A stretch of DNA of 64,000 nt from Niabella insulamsoli (lineage in GTDB: Bacteria; Bacteroidota; Bacteroidia; Chitinophagales; Chitinophagaceae). The stretch lies in contig NZ_CP190246.1 in the NCBI RefSeq assembly GCF_039652435.2, positions 620,001-684,000 of the forward strand, written 5' to 3'. Below the pieces are notes generated by a model. It was not told the origin of the DNA and ran no database searches. It saw nothing but the letters and a program-made list of their open reading frames with translations. This document shows positions 50,768 through 60,762 of the stretch, in pieces. The position numbers and the translations under genes were made by a program. Each line of letters starts with the position of its first letter. Positions within the stretch are counted from its first letter, which is position 1.

Positions 50768-53700
50768 ATGGCTACTAAAAAAGACAATCGTCCAAAAGCA
50801 GCGTTTTCAAAAATAACCATTGGCCTTGCGTCGCCAGACTCGATCCTTGAGAGAAGTTTTGGCGAGGTATTGAAGCCAGAAACAATCAACTACCGTACTT
50901 ACAAGCCCGAACGCGATGGTTTGTTTTGCGAAAGAATATTCGGCCCGGTAAAAGATTATGAGTGTGCTTGTGGGAAGTACAAACGTATTCGTTACAAAGG
51001 CATCGTTTGCGACCGCTGCGGTGTAGAAGTGACCGAGAAAAAAGTACGCCGCGAAAGAATGGGACATATCAAACTGGTTGTTCCCGTGGTGCATATCTGG
51101 TACTTTAAATCATTGCCCAACAAAATCGGTTACCTGTTGGGAATGAGCTCTAAAAAATTAGAGACGATCATTTATTATGAGCGTTATGTGGTGATTCAGG
51201 CGGGTGTGCGTGAAGATAAAGGCCAGTCTTACGGCGATTTATTGACGGAGGAAGAATACCTGGATATCCTGGATGCCTTACCTAAGGACAACCAGTATCT
51301 GCCAGACGATGATCCGCAGAAATTTATCGCCAAAATGGGCGCTGAAGCTGTGCACGACCTGTTGCAAAGAATCGACTTAGATCAGTTGTCTTTCGATTTA
51401 AGAAATTCTGCCGCTACCGAAACCTCTCAACAGCGTAAAGCAGACGCCTTAAAACGTTTGAGCGTGGTTGAAGCGTTCCGCGATGCCAACACGCGCATTA
51501 CCAACCGCCCCGAGTGGATGGTGATGCAATATATTCCGGTAATTCCACCAGAACTGCGTCCATTGGTTCCATTGGATGGCGGCCGTTTCGCTTCTTCCGA
51601 CCTGAACGATCTGTATCGCCGGGTTATCATCCGCAATAATCGTTTGAAGCGTTTGATGGAAATCAAAGCGCCCGAAGTAATCCTGCGTAATGAAAAGCGT
51701 ATGCTTCAGGAAGCGATCGATTCTTTATTCGACAACAGTCGTAAATCGAATGCCGTAAAAGCTGAAGGTGGCCGCGCGTTAAAATCGTTGAGCGACGTAC
51801 TGAAAGGTAAACAAGGCCGTTTCCGTCAAAACCTTTTGGGTAAACGTGTGGATTATTCCGGTCGTTCTGTAATCGTTGTGGGCCCGGAAATGAAAATGCA
51901 CGAATGTGGTTTACCAAAAGATATGGCAGCCGAATTGTTCAAGCCATTTATCATTCGCAAATTAATTGAAAGAGGGATCGTAAAAACAGTAAAATCTGCA
52001 AGGAAACTGGTAGATAAAAAGGAAGCTGTTATTTGGGATATCCTTGAAAATATTCTGAAAGGCCATCCGGTAATGTTAAACCGTGCCCCAACGCTGCACC
52101 GTTTATCCATTCAGGCGTTCCAACCCAAACTGATCGAAGGAAAAGCGATTCAGCTTCACCCATTGGTAACCGCGGCGTTCAACGCCGACTTTGATGGTGA
52201 CCAAATGGCGGTGCACGTTCCTTTGAGCAACGCAGCGGTTTTGGAAGCGCAATTACTGATGCTGGCTTCTCACAACATTTTGAATCCGCAAAATGGTACG
52301 CCAATCACCCTTCCTTCTCAGGACATGGTATTGGGCTTATACTATATTACAAAAGGTAAAAAATCAACTGAAACTGAAATCGTTCGCGGAGAAGGTAAAG
52401 CCTTCTATTCAGCAGAGGAAGTGATCATTGCTTATAATGAAAAGCAAGTGGATCTTCACGCGTGGATCAAAGTTAAAACAGCGGTGAGAAATCGTGATAC
52501 CGGAGCGCTGGAAAACAAATTGATCGAAACCACTGTAGGCCGTGTTATTTTCAATCAACACACGCCGGAAGAAGTTGGTTTTGTAAACGCACTACTGACG
52601 AAGAAGAACCTAAGAGAGATCATTGGCGAAATTATCGAAATCACCAATGTTCCTAAAACTGCTAAGTTCCTCGACGATATCAAACAATTAGGATTCCGCA
52701 CAGCCTTCCAGGGCGGCCTTTCGTTCAGTATCAATGACCTGATTATTCCTGAAATAAAAGCCGAATTGCTGGAAAACGCAAAAGGTGAAGTAGATGAGGT
52801 TTGGGATAACTACAACATGGGTCTGATTACCAACAACGAGCGTTATAACCAGATCGTAGATATCTGGAGCCGTGTAGATACCAGGCTTACAGAAACGTTG
52901 ATCCGCGAATTAAGCTCCGACAAACAAGGCTTCAACTCAGTTTATATGATGTTGGATTCCGGAGCGCGTGGTTCCAAACAGCAAATCAAGCAGCTGGCGG
53001 GTATCAGAGGCCTGATGGCGAAGCCCAGAAAATCGGGTTCTACAGGATCGGAAATTATCGAAAACCCTATCCTTTCGAACTTCAAAGGCGGCCTGAATGT
53101 ATTGGATTACTTCATCTCAACCCACGGTGCGCGTAAAGGTCTTGCCGATACGGCCCTTAAAACAGCCGATGCCGGTTACCTGACGCGTAGGCTGGTAGAC
53201 GTGTCGCAAGATGTAGTCATTACGGAAGAAGATTGTGGCACGCTGCGTGGCATTAATATTTCTGCATTAAAAGATAATGAAGATATTATCGAACCATTGT
53301 CTGATAGAATTGAAGGACGTACATCGTTACATGACGTATTCCATCCTCAGACAGATGAATTGATTATCGAAGCGGGTACTGAGATCTCTGCGTCTATCGC
53401 CAAGAAAATAGAGGACGCGGGTGTTGAGTCGATTGAAATCCGTTCGGTATTGACTTGCGAAAGCAAACGCGGCTGCTGCGTTAAATGTTATGGTAAAAAC
53501 CTGGCCTCTGGCGCTTTAGCGCAGAAAGGCGATGCAGTGGGCATTATTGCAGCGCAGTCGATCGGTGAGCCGGGTACACAGCTTACCCTTCGTACCTTCC
53601 ACGTGGGTGGTGTTGCGGGTTCTGCATCAGTTGAATCTACCTTGGTTGCTAAATTTGATGGTACTATTCAGTTTGACGGGGTTCGCTCTGTAAATACTAC

Positions 53701-55063
53701 CAATGCAGAAGGCGACGAAGTGAAAGTAGTGATCGGACGTACCGGTGAGGCGCGTATCATTGATACAAAAGCGGACAGGTTGCTGATCACCAATAATATT
53801 CCTTACGGCTCAACACTGTTGGTGAAAGATGGCCAAAAGATTTCTAAAGGAGATGCCATTTGTTCATGGGATCCTTATAACAACGTAATCGTTGCAGAGG
53901 TAGATGGTGTACTTAAATTTGAAAATGTAATTGAAGGCGTTACCTATCGCGAAGAATCGGACGAACAAACCGGTCACCGCGAGAAAGTGGTAATCGAGAC
54001 CAGAGATAAAACTAAAATTCCATCCATACTTCTGGAAGGAAAAACCGATAAATCTTACAACCTGCCTACCGGAAGCCATATCATGCTTGACGAAGGTTCT
54101 GAGGTGAAGGCCGGTAAAGTACTGGTGAAAATTCCTCGCGTGTTGGGTAAACTGAAAGATATTACCGGTGGTCTGCCTCGTGTAACCGAATTGTTTGAGG
54201 CGCGTAACCCAAGCAACCCTGCCGTGGTTTCTGAAATTGACGGTGTGGTAACAATGGGCGCTGTGAAACGTGGTAACAGAGAAATTATAATCGAAGCAAA
54301 AGACGGCGTTACCCGCAAATACCTGGTGCCGCTTACCAGACAGATTCTGGCTCAGGACGGCGACTTTGTAAAAGCCGGTACTTCGCTCAGCGACGGCCAG
54401 GTTTCTCCACAGGATATTCTTTCCATCCAGGGTCCGTTTGCAGTACAACAGTACGTTGTAAACGAAATCCAGGAGGTTTATCGCTTACAAGGGGTGAAAA
54501 TCAACGACAAGCATATCGAAGTGATCGTACGCCAGATGATGCGTAAGGTGAATATTGTGGATCCGGGAGATACACGTTTCCTGGAAGACGACCTGGTAGA
54601 CAAGTTCGAGTTTGTAGATGAGAACGATTATGTGTACGAGAAGAAAGTGGTAACCGATCCGGGTGATTCTGGCAAACTTCGCGCAGGCCAGATCATTAGC
54701 CTTCGCGACCTGAGAGAAGAAAACTCAGTGTTGCGCCGCAATGATAAAAAGCCTGTTGAGTTTAGAGATGCGCAGCCCGCTACTTCAGCGCCGACATTGC
54801 TGGGTATTACCAAAGCTTCATTGGGCGTACAAAGCTGGATTTCAGCCGCGTCGTTCCAGGAAACTACGAAAGTACTCTCTTCTGCAGCCATTCACGGTAA
54901 AGCAGATGACATGCTCGGACTGAAAGAGAATGTAATCACCGGTCACCATATCCCGGCTGGTACAGGCCTTCGTGAGTTTGAGAATATGATCGTAGGAAGC
55001 AAAGAGGAATACGAATTGCTGCAAACGACCCGCGAAGCAATGGCTTTTGACGACGAAGAGTAA
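50768..55063 (+). CDS. rpoC: RNA polymerase beta' subunit
   Basis: RpoC (1431 residues) carries the catalytic magnesium loop NADFDGDQ at 472-479. The N-terminal zinc site is CACGKYKRIRYKGIVCDRCG, and a second Cys cluster is CESKRGCCVKCYG. The C-terminal domain KQQIKQLAGIRGLMAKPRK and EPGTQLTLRTFHVGGVAGSA also match. Length and domain order are as in other Bacteroidota. A terminator follows, and the gene after it starts independently. Confidence 0.98.
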   Translation: MATKKDNRPKAAFSKITIGLASPDSILERSFGEVLKPETINYRTYKPERDGLFCERIFGPVKDYECACGKYKRIRYKGIVCDRCGVEVTEKKVRRERMGHIKLVVPVVHIWYFKSLPNKIGYLLGMSSKKLETIIYYERYVVIQAGVREDKGQSYGDLLTEEEYLDILDALPKDNQYLPDDDPQKFIAKMGAEAVHDLLQRIDLDQLSFDLRNSAATETSQQRKADALKRLSVVEAFRDANTRITNRPEWMVMQYIPVIPPELRPLVPLDGGRFASSDLNDLYRRVIIRNNRLKRLMEIKAPEVILRNEKRMLQEAIDSLFDNSRKSNAVKAEGGRALKSLSDVLKGKQGRFRQNLLGKRVDYSGRSVIVVGPEMKMHECGLPKDMAAELFKPFIIRKLIERGIVKTVKSARKLVDKKEAVIWDILENILKGHPVMLNRAPTLHRLSIQAFQPKLIEGKAIQLHPLVTAAFNADFDGDQMAVHVPLSNAAVLEAQLLMLASHNILNPQNGTPITLPSQDMVLGLYYITKGKKSTETEIVRGEGKAFYSAEEVIIAYNEKQVDLHAWIKVKTAVRNRDTGALENKLIETTVGRVIFNQHTPEEVGFVNALLTKKNLREIIGEIIEITNVPKTAKFLDDIKQLGFRTAFQGGLSFSINDLIIPEIKAELLENAKGEVDEVWDNYNMGLITNNERYNQIVDIWSRVDTRLTETLIRELSSDKQGFNSVYMMLDSGARGSKQQIKQLAGIRGLMAKPRKSGSTGSEIIENPILSNFKGGLNVLDYFISTHGARKGLADTALKTADAGYLTRRLVDVSQDVVITEEDCGTLRGINISALKDNEDIIEPLSDRIEGRTSLHDVFHPQTDELIIEAGTEISASIAKKIEDAGVESIEIRSVLTCESKRGCCVKCYGKNLASGALAQKGDAVGIIAAQSIGEPGTQLTLRTFHVGGVAGSASVESTLVAKFDGTIQFDGVRSVNTTNAEGDEVKVVIGRTGEARIIDTKADRLLITNNIPYGSTLLVKDGQKISKGDAICSWDPYNNVIVAEVDGVLKFENVIEGVTYREESDEQTGHREKVVIETRDKTKIPSILLEGKTDKSYNLPTGSHIMLDEGSEVKAGKVLVKIPRVLGKLKDITGGLPRVTELFEARNPSNPAVVSEIDGVVTMGAVKRGNREIIIEAKDGVTRKYLVPLTRQILAQDGDFVKAGTSLSDGQVSPQDILSIQGPFAVQQYVVNEIQEVYRLQGVKINDKHIEVIVRQMMRKVNIVDPGDTRFLEDDLVDKFEFVDENDYVYEKKVVTDPGDSGKLRAGQIISLRDLREENSVLRRNDKKPVEFRDAQPATSAPTLLGITKASLGVQSWISAASFQETTKVLSSAAIHGKADDMLGLKENVITGHHIPAGTGLREFENMIVGSKEEYELLQTTREAMAFDDEE

Positions 55064-55082
55064 TTTTTATAGATATTTTTAC

Positions 55083-55113
55083 AAGGAGCAATGATCAAAT
55101 TGCTCCTTTTTTT
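55083..55113 (+). terminator. Rho-independent terminator of rpoBC
   Basis: AAGGAGCAAT and ATTGCTCCTT form a ten-pair stem with loop GATCAA, followed by a T-run. It ends the rpoBC transcript. Confidence 0.9.
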
Positions 55114-55251
55114 ATGTAGAAAGTTGGTGATTCATTCATTAACAATTAACTTTTCCTCCCAATTGCGTTAAGCCTTTCATAAGAAGGAGTTGAAGCATTG
55201 TTTTTTCTTTATTTGAGTATTATATTGCAGTTTTAAAACTATCTCTGATTT

Positions 55252-55851
55252 ATGAAGCAGGCGTTAATAATTGTGAATGCTTTATTGGTTATTGCGGTGT
55301 CGTATTTGTTGTATAAGCAATTTGCAGGAAAGCCGGAGACGGGCATCGTAGCGCGCGAAACGGTCAAAACCAGCGATTCAACCGCAGGGAAATTGCTTTT
55401 TGCTTACATGAATATGGATTCTATCCAGAATAAATATGAGCTTGCAAAGGCCGTGACAAACGAGGTGGAAAGGCGGCGCGAAAGCCTGGATGCAGAAATA
55501 AACCGGATGCAAAAAGCCCTGCGCAATAAGCTTGAAGGATACCAGCAGCGAGCGGCAACCATGACCGAAGAGCAGGCGGTGGCAGCGCGTGAAGATATGG
55601 CGAACAGCGAGCGTGAGATGATGGATAAACGTCAGGCGCTTGCGGATGAATATCAGAACTGGCTGGCTTCTAAAAATATGAGTGTAATCAAGGATATTCA
55701 GGATTACCTTAAAAAGTTTAACGCTGATGGCACTTATTCTTTTATCTTCTCTCACGAACCTTTTTTCTATTATACGGATACAGCGTATGATATCACAAGC
55801 GAAGTAGTGAAAGGTTTAAATGAACAGTATAAGGCTAAAAAGAGAAAGTAA
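55252..55851 (+). CDS. OmpH/Skp-family periplasmic chaperone
   Basis: This 199-residue exported protein has a hydrophobic N-terminal segment (residues 4-24, uncleaved or signal). The start of the mature region is LLFAYMNMDSIQNKYELAKA, followed by long charged helices, the tentacle coiled coil of Skp-type chaperones (for example RRRESLDAEINRMQKALRNK). Such proteins hold unfolded outer-membrane proteins in transit. It is convergent with mtaB. Confidence 0.85.
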   Translation: MKQALIIVNALLVIAVSYLLYKQFAGKPETGIVARETVKTSDSTAGKLLFAYMNMDSIQNKYELAKAVTNEVERRRESLDAEINRMQKALRNKLEGYQQRAATMTEEQAVAAREDMANSEREMMDKRQALADEYQNWLASKNMSVIKDIQDYLKKFNADGTYSFIFSHEPFFYYTDTAYDITSEVVKGLNEQYKAKKRK

Positions 55852-55862
55852 TTAGAAAGCCT

Positions 55863-57179
55863 TTACAAGGCCCACTCCACAATGCTGTTTTCCCATTCTT
55901 TTTTGTAAGGAACGTTTACACGGATATAATTGTCAGTGTATCCCTCCATCATGCCCTGAGTGGCCGCTCCGCCGGCTTGCGGATTTTTAATATGATTTTC
56001 AAAAAGCACTTTACGTGTTTGGCCGGCGTGTTGCGCTTCGAAATATTGCATTTTCATGTAGGATAAATTGCGAAGCGTTTTATTTCGTTCATGCCTGATG
56101 TTCACCGGAACCACGGGGCTTAACGAAAGCGCGTGCGTATTATCCCGCTCAGAATAGGTAAAAACGTGCAGGTAAGAAATATCTAATCCGTGCAAAAAGT
56201 CGTAGGTCTCCTGGAAATCAGCATCGGTTTCCCCGGGAAATCCCACGATCACGTCAACACCGATAGCGCAATGCGGCATCAGGGTTTTGATCAACCCCAC
56301 ACGTTCAGCATAAAGCTCCCGCTTATAACGCCGGCGCATCATACCCAGCATTTTATTGCTGCCGCTTTGCAGCGGAATATGAAAATGGGGCATGAACTTT
56401 TGGCTATTGGCTACAAACTCCACGATTTCGTTGGTCAGCAGGTTGGGTTCAATAGAGGAAATACGAAAACGCTCAATGCCCTCGACAGCGTCCAGGTCTT
56501 TTATCAGCGCAAAAAAGTTTTCTTCCCGCGTATGGATCGACACGGGCGCATTTCCATTAGGGCCTTTACCAAAATCGCCCAGGTTAATACCGGTCAACAC
56601 AATTTCCTTTGCCCCGTTCGCGGCCAGGTTTTCAGCGCTCTTCACCACATTGGCGATACTGTCGCTGCGGCTCTTTCCGCGGGCCATGGGAATGGTGCAA
56701 AATGAGCAATTGTAGTCGCAGCCATCCTGCACTTTTAAAAAGGTACGCGTGCGGTCACCCAGTGAAAAAGAAGTATTGAAACCCGTGACTTCTTCAATAT
56801 CACAGCTGCAAATTTTGGCCGAATCGCCTTTAGCAATTTCTTTGATATGCCGCGTAATATTGAATTTCTCAGCCGCGCCCAATACAAGGTCGACACCCGG
56901 AATATCGGCTATTTCCTGCGGCTTTAACTGCGCATAGCAACCGGTTATTACTACAATGCTTTCGGGAGCTTTGCGTTGAATGCGGCGCACCAGCTGGCGG
57001 CATTCTTTGTCGGCGTTTTCCGTAACGGAGCAGGTATTAATCACGTAAACATCAGCTATTTCAGTAAAACCTTTTTTCACAAAACCCTCATTTTCCATCA
57101 ATCTTGAAATAGAAGAAGTTTCAGAGTAATTCAGTTTACATCCTAAAGTGTGAAAAGCTACTGATTTTGCGTCCTGCAT
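55863..57179 (-). CDS. mtaB: tRNA methylthiotransferase MtaB
   Basis: MtaB is a radical-SAM enzyme that methylthiolates t6A37 of tRNA. The 438-residue protein has an N-terminal cluster domain with Cys in LGCKLNYSET, INTCSVTENADKEC and VITGCYAQ. The radical-SAM CDYNCSFC motif, GANGAKEIVLTGINLGDFG-like segments (KEIVLTGINLGDFGK) and a C-terminal TRAM-like region complete it. The start is divergent from the acyltransferase gene; the region between them holds no other gene. Confidence 0.94.
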   Translation of the reverse strand: MQDAKSVAFHTLGCKLNYSETSSISRLMENEGFVKKGFTEIADVYVINTCSVTENADKECRQLVRRIQRKAPESIVVITGCYAQLKPQEIADIPGVDLVLGAAEKFNITRHIKEIAKGDSAKICSCDIEEVTGFNTSFSLGDRTRTFLKVQDGCDYNCSFCTIPMARGKSRSDSIANVVKSAENLAANGAKEIVLTGINLGDFGKGPNGNAPVSIHTREENFFALIKDLDAVEGIERFRISSIEPNLLTNEIVEFVANSQKFMPHFHIPLQSGSNKMLGMMRRRYKRELYAERVGLIKTLMPHCAIGVDVIVGFPGETDADFQETYDFLHGLDISYLHVFTYSERDNTHALSLSPVVPVNIRHERNKTLRNLSYMKMQYFEAQHAGQTRKVLFENHIKNPQAGGAATQGMMEGYTDNYIRVNVPYKKEWENSIVEWAL

Positions 57180-57475
57180 AAGTTTGCAAAGGTAGTTTTT
57201 TTGGAGGAATGGGCAATAAGAAGCGATGGATGCGCTGTAGCCAATCTTCCTGCATGTTTAATAAGCTTTTAACTTCCAACCCGTGTTTTTGACGGAAGCG
57301 TTGTTAAGCGTCGGCTGTCTCCGAAATTCAGGCATGCCATCGGAGTATGCCGAAACCGTCGCACCGCCGGGGGGAAGCCATCGTGACTTACCGAAACAAT
57401 GCCACAGCTTGCAATGTCACTCTTCCGACTTCCGGTCTTTCCGACCCCGGACTTCCCGCCTTCCCTTATATCAAT
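57180..57475. other. 296-base spacer between mtaB and the acyltransferase
   Basis: No gene is supported. Open frames crossing it are read-through of low-complexity sequence. It holds CTCCGA / TCGGAG pairing around the palindrome GGCATGCC (57331-57338). A CT-rich stretch of short related words (CTTCCGACTTCCGG and similar) lies at 57421-57466. Confidence 0.4.
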
Positions 57476-57483
57476 TACATTTG
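57476..57483 (+). promoter_or_regulatory. Bacteroidota -7 element of the acyltransferase gene
   Basis: TACATTTG matches TAnnTTTG and lies eight bases before ATG 57492, deciding that start over the earlier in-frame ATGs. Confidence 0.55.
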
Positions 57484-57491
57484 CTTCACAT

Positions 57492-58235
57492 ATGCGAATG
57501 CTACGTTTCTTATTCAGTATTTATGCCGCCATCATTTTTGTGGCGACGATGCTGCTGATTTTTCCATTTGTAGTCATCGCGAGTTTTTTTGGCAGGATCC
57601 GTGGCGGCAACATGATTTATCGTTTATGTGTTTTTTGGGCTGATCTCTGGTTCGCCGCAGTTTTTATTTCCGTCAGAAAAAAAATGGAAGCGCCTTTTGA
57701 CCCTGATAAAAAGCATATCATCGTTGCCAACCACATCTCTTATTTAGATATTCCTATGCTGGTGAAAGTGTTTAGAAAACCTTTGCGCCCTTTAGGAAAA
57801 ATAGAAATGACCAGAATCCCGGTTTTTGGGTTTATTTATAAATATGCTATTGTGACCGTAGATCGAAGTGATGCCCGGCACCGGGCGCTGAGCCTGCGTT
57901 TGCTTCGCTCGATATTGAGTAAAGGGATTTCGATTTTTGTTTTTCCTGAAGGCACTTTTAACGAAACCGGCGCTCCGCTCAAATCATTCTATAATGGCGC
58001 TTTTAAGCTGGCTGTTGAGACACAAACGCCTGTCCAGCCTGTTTTATTTCTTGACACTTTTGTGCGTATGCATTATGGTTCCATTTTTTCCCTGAATCCC
58101 GGCAAATGCAGGGTTGTGTATTTGAAAGAAATTGCTGTGGAAGGCTTGGCGGTGGAAGCATTGAAAGAAAAGGTGTTTGAACAAATGAAAGATGCGGCAA
58201 TCCGGCACAACGCACCCTGGATTTCAAATCTGTAA
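57492..58235 (+). CDS. 1-acyl-sn-glycerol-3-phosphate acyltransferase
   Basis: This PlsC-type acyltransferase makes phosphatidic acid from lysophosphatidic acid. With the start at ATG 57492 it has 247 residues. It has a hydrophobic N-terminus (residues 1-45), the NHISYLD motif (HX4D catalytic), GKIEMTRIPVFGF, the FPEGTFNETGAPLKSFYNGA block and a late PVQPVLFLDTF. The -7 promoter element at 57476 fixes the start, because longer frames run into the promoter. priA follows after 14 bases. Confidence 0.92.
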   Translation: MRMLRFLFSIYAAIIFVATMLLIFPFVVIASFFGRIRGGNMIYRLCVFWADLWFAAVFISVRKKMEAPFDPDKKHIIVANHISYLDIPMLVKVFRKPLRPLGKIEMTRIPVFGFIYKYAIVTVDRSDARHRALSLRLLRSILSKGISIFVFPEGTFNETGAPLKSFYNGAFKLAVETQTPVQPVLFLDTFVRMHYGSIFSLNPGKCRVVYLKEIAVEGLAVEALKEKVFEQMKDAAIRHNAPWISNL

Positions 58236-58249
58236 GTTAAATTGCACCC

Positions 58250-60745
58250 ATGTCCGAGGTTATGGAATTATATCAGCCGACAGGCCGGAAATTTTTTGCA
58301 GAGGTCATTATCCCGTTGGCGTTGCCACTCAACTACACCTGGTTGGTGCCCGATCACTTATTGCAATCGATAAGTCCGGGTTGCCGCGTAGAGGTGAACC
58401 TGGGGCGCAGCAAACGTTATGCGGGCGTTGTGAAAAGAGTACACCACGAAGCGCCGGAGTTTTTTGAACCGAAACAAATATTGAATGTGCTCGATGTGGA
58501 GCCGGTGGTCTATGAACACCAGTTACAACTCTGGCAATGGATGGCGGGCTATTATATGTGTAGTGAAGGCGAAGTGATGGCAGCGGCGCTTCCGGCTCAT
58601 TTTAAATTGAGCAGCGAAACCACCCTTGTGTTTAATGAAGAAGCGGGCAACGATTTCACTGATCTGGATAATGAAGAATACCTGGTGGCAGAAGCGCTGC
58701 TTATCCGAAAAGAACTGAAGCTCGCCGAAGTGCAGCAAATACTGGATGCTTCTCATGTGTATCCCATTATCAACAACCTCATACATAAACGCATCTGTTA
58801 TGTTTGGGAAGCCTTGAAAGAAACCTATACGCCCAAAAAAGAAACCTATGTGTTGTTACACCCGGATTATAATAATGACGCGGCGTTGGAGGATTTATTG
58901 AACGAAGATAAACGGTTGCAGAAAGCCGGTAAGCAAATGGAGCTTTTGCTGGCTTATCTTCATTTTCAAAAAACCGATGGAGCCATTACCAAAAGAGCGC
59001 TGCTTAAAAAAGCCGGCGCCAGCGAGGCGCAGTTTAAGGGTTTGGTGGATAAAGGTCTCCTGATAGCAGATAAGCGCACGGTGGATCGCATTCAGCAGTC
59101 AGCGAAAAACATTCAGATCCATTTTGAGCTGTCACCCGCTCAGGACAAGGCTTTCAGCGAGATAAACAGTTGTTTCGAAGAAAAAAGCATTTGCCTGCTG
59201 CACGGCGTTACCTCGAGTGGTAAAACAGAAATTTATATCCGGCAGATTGAAAATTATATCCGCAGCGGGCGGCAGGTGCTTTATATGTTGCCTGAAATTG
59301 CGCTTACATCGCAAACTATTCGCCGCTTGCAAAAACATTTTGGCGGGCATATCGGAGTGTATCATTCCAAATTTTCGCAAAATGAAAGAATAGAAATTTG
59401 GAATAAAGTGAAGAATGGCGAGCTGAAAGTATTGCTGGGCGCTCGTTCTGCCATGTTCCTGCCTTTTGGCAACCTTGGATTGATTATATGCGATGAAGAA
59501 CACGATGCGTCATACAAGCAGATGGAGCCTGCGCCGCGCTATCACGCGCGCGATGCAGCCATCTTTATGTCGTCGCTTTTTGATGATTGTAAAGTGCTGC
59601 TCGGGAGCGCCACGCCTTCGTTAGAATCTTATTTCAATGCGGAGAAAGGAAAGTATGGCCTTGTGAAATTGACACAACGATTTGGAGACGTGGAAATGCC
59701 GTCGATCGAGATGATTGACACCAGGAAATTCCGGTTTAAAAGCGAAGGCGACCTGATGCTGACGCCTCCGCTACGAGAAGCCATCCAGCTTTCACTGGAT
59801 CATAAAAAGCAGGTCATCCTTTTCCAAAACCGGCGTGGCTATACGCCTTACCAGCGCTGTGGCGTATGTGGGTGGGTGCCGCAATGCAAATTTTGCGACG
59901 TATCGCTCACCTTTCATAAATATAAGAATCAACTGGCCTGTCATTATTGCGGAACGAGCTATCCGCCAGCCCATACCTGTGCCGCTTGCGGCAGTCACGA
60001 TTTTGTGCACCGCCAGTTTGGAACAGAGCGCATTGAAGAATTGCTGCAGGAGTTTTTCCCTGAGGCTAAGATCGGGCGTATGGATTTAGATTCGGTTCGT
60101 GGAAAACATGCGCATGACCAATTGATTCAAACATTTGAACAACAGAAAATAGACGTGTTGATTGGAACGCAGATGGTGGTAAAAGGGCTCGATTTCGAAC
60201 ATGTGGACCTGGTGGGTATTTTAGATGCCGATGGCATTTTATCATTTGCGGATTTCAGGGTCAACGAGAGAGCCTTTCAATTAATGGAACAGGTGAGTGG
60301 GCGCGCTGGCAGAAAGCATGGTAAGGGTACAGTGCTCGTGCAAACGGCGCAGCCTGTACATCCGGTCCTGCAACATGTTCAGCAGCATGATTACCATTCG
60401 CTTTATCAGGAAGAAATAGAAAGGCGCGAACAGTTTTTTTATCCTCCCTTTTCGCGTTTGATTAAACTAACTTTCAAAAATAAAATTCAAAATGTGGTTC
60501 AGGATGCGGCGCAGCTTTTTGCCAACATGATGTCGAACCGCTACCGAGAAAATCTTACCGGCCCTGCCGAACCGGTTGTCAATCGCGTTAGGAACCAGTT
60601 TCTGATGGAGTTGCTTTTTAAACTTCCGAGAAATAGAACGATGTTGGAACAATGTAAAAAGGACATCCTCCATCATATCGCGTTACTGCATCAGGAAAAA
60701 CGATACAAATCAGTTGTCGTGATCTGCGACGTTGATGGCATTTAG
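58250..60745 (+). CDS. priA: Primosomal protein N' (replication restart helicase)
   Basis: PriA (831 residues) restarts stalled replication forks. The N-terminal DNA-binding domain is present, then Walker A GVTSSGKTE, the DEEH motif (LIICDEEHDASYKQ) and the later helicase motifs (LLGSATPSLESYF, QVILFQNRRGYTP). The zinc-binding cluster is CGVCGWVPQCKFC with CHYCG and CAACG, and VVKGLDFEHVDLVGILDADG follows. The C-terminus is complete. It lies 14 bases after the acyltransferase. Confidence 0.95.
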   Translation: MSEVMELYQPTGRKFFAEVIIPLALPLNYTWLVPDHLLQSISPGCRVEVNLGRSKRYAGVVKRVHHEAPEFFEPKQILNVLDVEPVVYEHQLQLWQWMAGYYMCSEGEVMAAALPAHFKLSSETTLVFNEEAGNDFTDLDNEEYLVAEALLIRKELKLAEVQQILDASHVYPIINNLIHKRICYVWEALKETYTPKKETYVLLHPDYNNDAALEDLLNEDKRLQKAGKQMELLLAYLHFQKTDGAITKRALLKKAGASEAQFKGLVDKGLLIADKRTVDRIQQSAKNIQIHFELSPAQDKAFSEINSCFEEKSICLLHGVTSSGKTEIYIRQIENYIRSGRQVLYMLPEIALTSQTIRRLQKHFGGHIGVYHSKFSQNERIEIWNKVKNGELKVLLGARSAMFLPFGNLGLIICDEEHDASYKQMEPAPRYHARDAAIFMSSLFDDCKVLLGSATPSLESYFNAEKGKYGLVKLTQRFGDVEMPSIEMIDTRKFRFKSEGDLMLTPPLREAIQLSLDHKKQVILFQNRRGYTPYQRCGVCGWVPQCKFCDVSLTFHKYKNQLACHYCGTSYPPAHTCAACGSHDFVHRQFGTERIEELLQEFFPEAKIGRMDLDSVRGKHAHDQLIQTFEQQKIDVLIGTQMVVKGLDFEHVDLVGILDADGILSFADFRVNERAFQLMEQVSGRAGRKHGKGTVLVQTAQPVHPVLQHVQQHDYHSLYQEEIERREQFFYPPFSRLIKLTFKNKIQNVVQDAAQLFANMMSNRYRENLTGPAEPVVNRVRNQFLMELLFKLPRNRTMLEQCKKDILHHIALLHQEKRYKSVVVICDVDGI

Positions 60746-60762
60746 AAATATTTTCTGCTGTT

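Noticed and set aside
57283..57643. Small plus-strand frames before the acyltransferase
   Set aside because: They overlap each other and the acyltransferase, show no family and are cut by the promoter element.
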